Positions 60,119 through 64,000 of a stretch of DNA of 64,000 bases are shown here, piece by piece. The stretch's first letter is position 1. Every line of letters starts with the position of its first letter. The position numbers and the translations under genes were made by a program. The DNA comes from Flavobacterium sp. 1 (GTDB lineage: Bacteria > Bacteroidota > Bacteroidia > Flavobacteriales > Flavobacteriaceae). The notes under the pieces are model-generated. The model was given only the letters and a program-made list of their open reading frames with translations, did no database searches and was not told where the DNA came from. Location of the stretch: positions 62,001 through 126,000 of the forward strand of contig NZ_PGER01000001.1 in assembly GCF_002797935.1 (NCBI RefSeq), read 5' to 3'.

Positions 60119-61972
60119 ATGACTTTAAGAAAATTACTTTTTAGCTTTTTTGTTTTGCTATGCCAATTTATTTCGGCACAGAATGACTCTATAAATAATT
60201 TAAAAGAGGTTGTTGTTTCTGATGCAAATCTCAAAAAATATTCCAATTCTCAGTCGGTTTTAAAACTTAATGATTCCATCATCAATAAAAATAAAGCTTT
60301 ACTAACTGATTTATTAAACTTTAATTCTACGATTTATTTCAAAGAATATGGGCGTGGAATGCTTTCGACAGTTTCCTTTAGAGGGACAACTTCTTCTCAA
60401 ACTGCTGTAATCTGGAACGGAATCAATATTAATTCGCAAATGAATGGAAGTACTGATTTTAATACAATTTCAGGTTCTGATTATAATTCAATTAGTGTAA
60501 AAGCTGGTGGCGGAAGCATACTTTATGGCAGTGGAGCAATAGGCGGTACGGTTCATTTGAACAACGATTTGGGTTTTTATAATCGATTTGACACTAATTT
60601 AAAACTGGATTATGGTAGTTTTAACACTATCGGAATTAATTATAAAAGCAATATTGCTACTGAAAAATGGAGTGCACAAATTGGTTTTTCGAAAAATAGT
60701 TCCACTAATGATTACAAATACCTGAATAAATATACTTGGAAAGGGGAACAGCGCTGGAATCAAAATGGTCAATATGATGTGATTACAATGAGTGCTAATT
60801 TGGGTTATAAGCTTAATGCTAAAAACATTCTTAAACTATACAGCCAAACGTCAAACACCGACAGAAATACCTCTTTGGTGACGGAATCTGAAATGAAAAG
60901 TAAATACGTTAATGGTTTTAACCGTAATTTATTAGAATATGACGGGAATTTTGGCAGGTTCACAACGAATTTAAAAACAGCCTATATTTTTGAAAACTAC
61001 CAATATTTTGCTGACAATTCAACTAATCAATATACCTACGGAAAAACAGAAAGTTTGATCACTAAAGCTGATTTTGGATACACATTATTTAAATCGACTC
61101 AAGTAAACGGAATTTTAGATTATAATAGAACAAATGGTTATGGAACTGGTTTTGGCGATCATGTGCGCGAAATTAGTTCGGCCTCATTATTAATAAAACA
61201 AGATTTTTCGACTCATTGGAAAAATGAGTTTGGTATTCGAAAAGAATTTACAAACAATTACAAATCGCCTGTTTTATTCTCTTTAGGTTCTTCTTATCAA
61301 TTCAACAAACTTTACAATTTGAAATTGAATGTATCCCGAAATTTCAGGATACCAACCTTTAATGATTTGTATTGGGAGATAGGAGGGAATCCTGATTTAA
61401 AACCAGAGAGTTCCTATCAGGCGGAAATAGGAAACGTGTTTGCTTTCAAAAACGTTTCGCTTACGCAGACTTTTTATTACATTAAAATTACTGATTTACT
61501 GCAGTGGGTTCCTGGTAAAAATGGTATTTGGACTCCTCAGAATAAAGATAAAGTGAACAGTTATGGTTCGGAAACTTTATTGAGCTGGAAAAAACAGTTT
61601 GGCAAAAATAATTTCAATGCCAATGCTTCTTATGCTCATACGGTGTCTGAAGATGAAGAAACTGGAAACCAGCTTTTCTTTGTCCCTTATGATAAAGTAA
61701 CTGCCTCAGTTTCTTATTCCAGAAATAGAATAACCGCTTATTATCAGTTTTTGTACAATGGTTTTGTTTACACCAGAGCTGATAATAATCCGGATGAAAT
61801 CATAAACGATTATACCGTTTCAAATCTGGGAATCGACTATGATTTTAAATTCTTAGATTCTTTTAAACTGGGTTTTCAGGTTTTAAATGTTTTCAATAAA
61901 AATTATGAAAGCTTGGAAAACAGACCTATGCCAGGTCGAAATTTCAATATGTATTTAACTCTAAAATTTTAA
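60119..61972 (+). CDS. btuB: TonB-dependent cobalamin receptor (BtuB-type)
   Basis: 617 residues from the ATG at 60119 (MTLRKLLFSFFVLLCQFISAQ, a signal peptide). A longer frame from 60038 lies inside the riboswitch and is rejected. The plug domain is at about 25-150 (GRGMLSTVSFRGTTSSQTAVIWNGININSQMNG and SGSDYNSISVKAGGGSILYGSGAIGGTVHL). The barrel ends FNMYLTLKF, with the C-terminal aromatic pattern. A riboswitch in the leader makes cobalamin the likely ligand. It would work with TonB/ExbBD (not in the window) to pass corrinoids to the periplasm for the BtuF-like protein. Confidence 0.92.
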   Translation: MTLRKLLFSFFVLLCQFISAQNDSINNLKEVVVSDANLKKYSNSQSVLKLNDSIINKNKALLTDLLNFNSTIYFKEYGRGMLSTVSFRGTTSSQTAVIWNGININSQMNGSTDFNTISGSDYNSISVKAGGGSILYGSGAIGGTVHLNNDLGFYNRFDTNLKLDYGSFNTIGINYKSNIATEKWSAQIGFSKNSSTNDYKYLNKYTWKGEQRWNQNGQYDVITMSANLGYKLNAKNILKLYSQTSNTDRNTSLVTESEMKSKYVNGFNRNLLEYDGNFGRFTTNLKTAYIFENYQYFADNSTNQYTYGKTESLITKADFGYTLFKSTQVNGILDYNRTNGYGTGFGDHVREISSASLLIKQDFSTHWKNEFGIRKEFTNNYKSPVLFSLGSSYQFNKLYNLKLNVSRNFRIPTFNDLYWEIGGNPDLKPESSYQAEIGNVFAFKNVSLTQTFYYIKITDLLQWVPGKNGIWTPQNKDKVNSYGSETLLSWKKQFGKNNFNANASYAHTVSEDEETGNQLFFVPYDKVTASVSYSRNRITAYYQFLYNGFVYTRADNNPDEIINDYTVSNLGIDYDFKFLDSFKLGFQVLNVFNKNYESLENRPMPGRNFNMYLTLKF

Positions 61973-61976
61973 TATT

Positions 61977-63020
61977 ATGAAGATTAGTAAATTACTTTTA
62001 ATGGCATTTAGTATTTCGTTATTTGTCTCTTGTTCGAATGACGATGATAACAATGGTGTAAAAGGTGAATATGATAATGGATTTTTTATCCTAAATGAAG
62101 GCAGCGCAGGTCAGGGAACAGTATCTTTTTCCAGTGATGATTTCAGTGTTTTTGCAAAAGATGCATACACAGCTGCAAACGGAAGTGATTTACTAGGGAA
62201 GTATGCTCAAAATATCTTTTTTAATGGAGACAACGCTTATATTATTGCAGGATCAAATGTTATAAATGTTGTTAATAGATATACATTTAAATTAATAGCT
62301 AAAATTGATACAGGTCTTGTAAATCCAAGATACGGCGTAGTAAAAGATGATAAAGCGTATGTAACCAATGCTAATACTTATTCTTATACAAATCCTGCAA
62401 CTGGAGATACTGATGATTATGTTGCTGTTATTAATTTGACAACTAATGTGGTTGAATCTAAAATTAATGTAAACGCAACAGCCAACAGAATTTTAGAAAA
62501 AGAAGGTAAATTATATATTACTGAGCCTTATAATAGCGATAAATTATTGGTTGTAAATATTGCCACAAAAGCATTGGAAACGCCAATAACAATTGGGCTA
62601 AGTTCAGATACAATGGAAGAAAAAGATGGAATTCTATATATTTTGAGAGGGCCTTATGGCAACAGAAGCGAAATAGTGAAAGTGAAACTATCAGACAAAA
62701 CAATTTCTAAAATCACATTTCCTGAAGCTTTAGATGGAGCAGGATATATGGATATTTATAACGATAAAATTTACTACACAGTTTTGAATTCAGTTTACAG
62801 CATAAACACGAATGCGACAGCTGCTTCAACTACACCAATTGTAACAGTTTCTACAATTGCTAATTTATATGGATTCGCGGTTAATAATAATCGTATTTAT
62901 TTAGCTGATAGCGGAGATTATAAGGCAGACAGTAAAGCTTATATATATAACTTAACTGGGACCTTACAAAAAGAATTAACTGTTGGAGTAGGGCCAAACG
63001 GGTTTTATTTTAATGATTAA
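61977..63020 (+). CDS. Surface beta-propeller lipoprotein, candidate BtuG
   Basis: A 347-residue protein. The signal peptide ends in LFVSCSNDDD; Cys19 is a lipobox and the acidic DDDD run after it resembles a surface-export signal of Bacteroidota lipoproteins. The rest is a beta-propeller of DUF5074/YncE type with repeats such as NAYIIAGSNVINVVNRYTFKLIAKI, KLYITEPYNSDKLLVVNI and RIYLADSGDYKADSKAYIYNL. In Bacteroides, BtuG is a surface beta-propeller lipoprotein encoded beside btuB that captures cobalamin. The same order, 4 bp after btuB and under a cobalamin riboswitch, supports that role here. Sequence identity to BtuG is not tested. Confidence 0.8.
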   Translation: MKISKLLLMAFSISLFVSCSNDDDNNGVKGEYDNGFFILNEGSAGQGTVSFSSDDFSVFAKDAYTAANGSDLLGKYAQNIFFNGDNAYIIAGSNVINVVNRYTFKLIAKIDTGLVNPRYGVVKDDKAYVTNANTYSYTNPATGDTDDYVAVINLTTNVVESKINVNATANRILEKEGKLYITEPYNSDKLLVVNIATKALETPITIGLSSDTMEEKDGILYILRGPYGNRSEIVKVKLSDKTISKITFPEALDGAGYMDIYNDKIYYTVLNSVYSINTNATAASTTPIVTVSTIANLYGFAVNNNRIYLADSGDYKADSKAYIYNLTGTLQKELTVGVGPNGFYFND

Positions 63021-63112
63021 TACGTGTTTTTTGTAATAAAGTATAATACAGTTGTTGGTTTAATAGTTGTGGTATTCTATTAGATTAATTAACGTATTTG
63101 TAATTTTGTTTT

Positions 63113-63152
63113 TGAAAAAAAAAGAGGCTTTCATCACTGAAAGCCTCTTTGA
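63113..63152. terminator. Bidirectional intrinsic terminator
   Basis: AAAGAGGCTTTC pairs with GAAAGCCTCTTT around ATCACT, with an A-run to the left. It ends the btuB unit and can also serve the convergent S41 gene. Confidence 0.85.
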
Positions 63153-63213
63153 TTGTTTGTTTTAATTTGAATAGAACTGATAATGAGTTATCATTTCTAA
63201 CAATACTTTCTAT

Positions 63214-64000
63214 CTATTCCAAAGATTTTAAAAGTCCTGCTGGAACTTTTTCAGTATACATTTGGTTTTGTCCAATAATAGATTTTGTGTCTTCAAAATA
63301 TGGGAATGTTTTTCCTTGAGTTGTTTTCAACATTTTTGCAGTTCCTGTAATTTTCCCTATGGCAGTACTCAATAAAGGTTCTGAACTTGTTCCTAGTACA
63401 CCTAAATTGGCTAAATTTTCTTTTAAAGCATAAGTTGGTGTCAAACCATTAAAATAGTCGCCAAAATCAGCTGCATTAACAATTTTTAAAACAATTGGCT
63501 GCATAGCATAACGGTGATTTGGATTTCTGTTTTCTTTCCCAAAAGTAGGGGAGTCATAGATTGTTATGGATCCAACATTTTTCCCAGTTGTAATATCGCC
63601 AATTTGAACTACATCAATATAAGGTTTTAATCCGTTGATAACCAATTCACTTGCTGAAGCGGTGCTTTTTGTAGTTAAAACATACACTTTGGTAAGGTTT
63701 AAACTATTCAAAGGTGAAGATCCTACTGTACTTGTAAATAAATTTTTTAAAGCATCTGGATCTTCCGATTGAAAATAAGAATTGATTTTGTCATTCCATC
63801 TTTGTTTAGAAAATACTTTACCTGTGAATTGCCCAGTTATCATACTTGCCAAACGGGTTGCTGATTGAATAGAACCCCCGCCGTTGTATCTTAAATCTAA
63901 AACCAAATCAGTAACACCTTGTGTTTTTAGAGAAGCAAAAACATCATTTAATTGAGTGTCATAGTTTGGATAAAAACCATTGTACATTAAATATCCTATT
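63214..64000 (-). CDS. S41-family C-terminal processing peptidase, C-terminal part
   Basis: A partial gene: the frame runs past the end of the window (IGYLMYNGF upstream of the internal Met at 63987). The visible 260 residues hold the S41 core: VTDLVLDLRYNGGGSIQSATRLASM, then VYVLTTKSTASASELVINGLKPYIDVVQIGDITTGKNVG with the catalytic Ser in the TASASE segment, and ALKENLANLG near the end. These are serine proteases acting in the periplasm or at the cell surface. The N-terminal signal and PDZ part would be outside the window. Confidence 0.9.
   Translation of the reverse strand, partial: IGYLMYNGFYPNYDTQLNDVFASLKTQGVTDLVLDLRYNGGGSIQSATRLASMITGQFTGKVFSKQRWNDKINSYFQSEDPDALKNLFTSTVGSSPLNSLNLTKVYVLTTKSTASASELVINGLKPYIDVVQIGDITTGKNVGSITIYDSPTFGKENRNPNHRYAMQPIVLKIVNAADFGDYFNGLTPTYALKENLANLGVLGTSSEPLLSTAIGKITGTAKMLKTTQGKTFPYFEDTKSIIGQNQMYTEKVPAGLLKSLE

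Overview
The window looks like a Flavobacterium-type chromosome (Bacteroidota). It is AT-rich, and several genes carry the Bacteroidota promoter element TAnnTTTG (upstream of rpmH, pyrD, guaB, purB, the TIGR01777 gene, the pseudouridine synthase and the cobalamin riboswitch). Two secreted proteins end in type IX secretion (T9SS) type A sorting domains. There are SprB repeats, a DUF5723 protein and a TonB-dependent receptor. I saw no rRNA, tRNA or CRISPR array.

Layout. 1-16 kb is mostly housekeeping: rpmH (too short for a 60-residue ORF cutoff), carB without its C-terminal regulatory domain, pyrD, HMG-CoA lyase, a P-type ATPase and guaB, mixed with small membrane proteins, a YkgJ cysteine-cluster protein and a secreted glycoside hydrolase. 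17-22 kb holds an HD-domain nucleotidase-like gene and a 1272-residue YobI/KAP-like membrane P-loop NTPase, bordered on both sides by structured intergenic repeats; this is the best candidate for an accessory or defence locus. 22-37 kb has a KefB-type antiporter, polysaccharide deacetylase, purB, an SRPBCC/photolyase/TIGR01777 group, YceI, thioesterase, rmuC, a PrcB-like lipoprotein and an ECF sigma factor with a probable anti-sigma/outer-membrane partner. 37-48 kb is dominated by a giant T9SS adhesin of about 2994 residues with 21 SprB repeats (20 exactly in phase at 231 bp), 5 MBG domains and cadherin-like domains, next to a phage-tail-collar protein and a beta-barrel protein.

48-63 kb is largely a cobalamin salvage locus. 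On the minus strand are btuF-, btuC- and btuD-like ABC transporter genes. On the plus strand are cobU, a bluB-cobT fusion, cobS and cobC, followed by a cobalamin riboswitch, a BtuB-type receptor and a surface beta-propeller lipoprotein that resembles BtuG. Together these would capture corrinoids at the surface, import them, make dimethylbenzimidazole and rebuild the nucleotide loop. Two unrelated accessory ORFs sit inside this locus: a GxxExxY nuclease-like gene bracketed by inverted 19-bp repeats, and a RhuM-family gene fused to the operon by a 4-bp overlap with cobU.

The most unusual non-coding signal is a dispersed family of structured intergenic elements: three copies of type I and three of type II. 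They keep fixed core boxes, while their hairpin arms change together from copy to copy, and two copies of different type share the same 47-nt insert at the same site.
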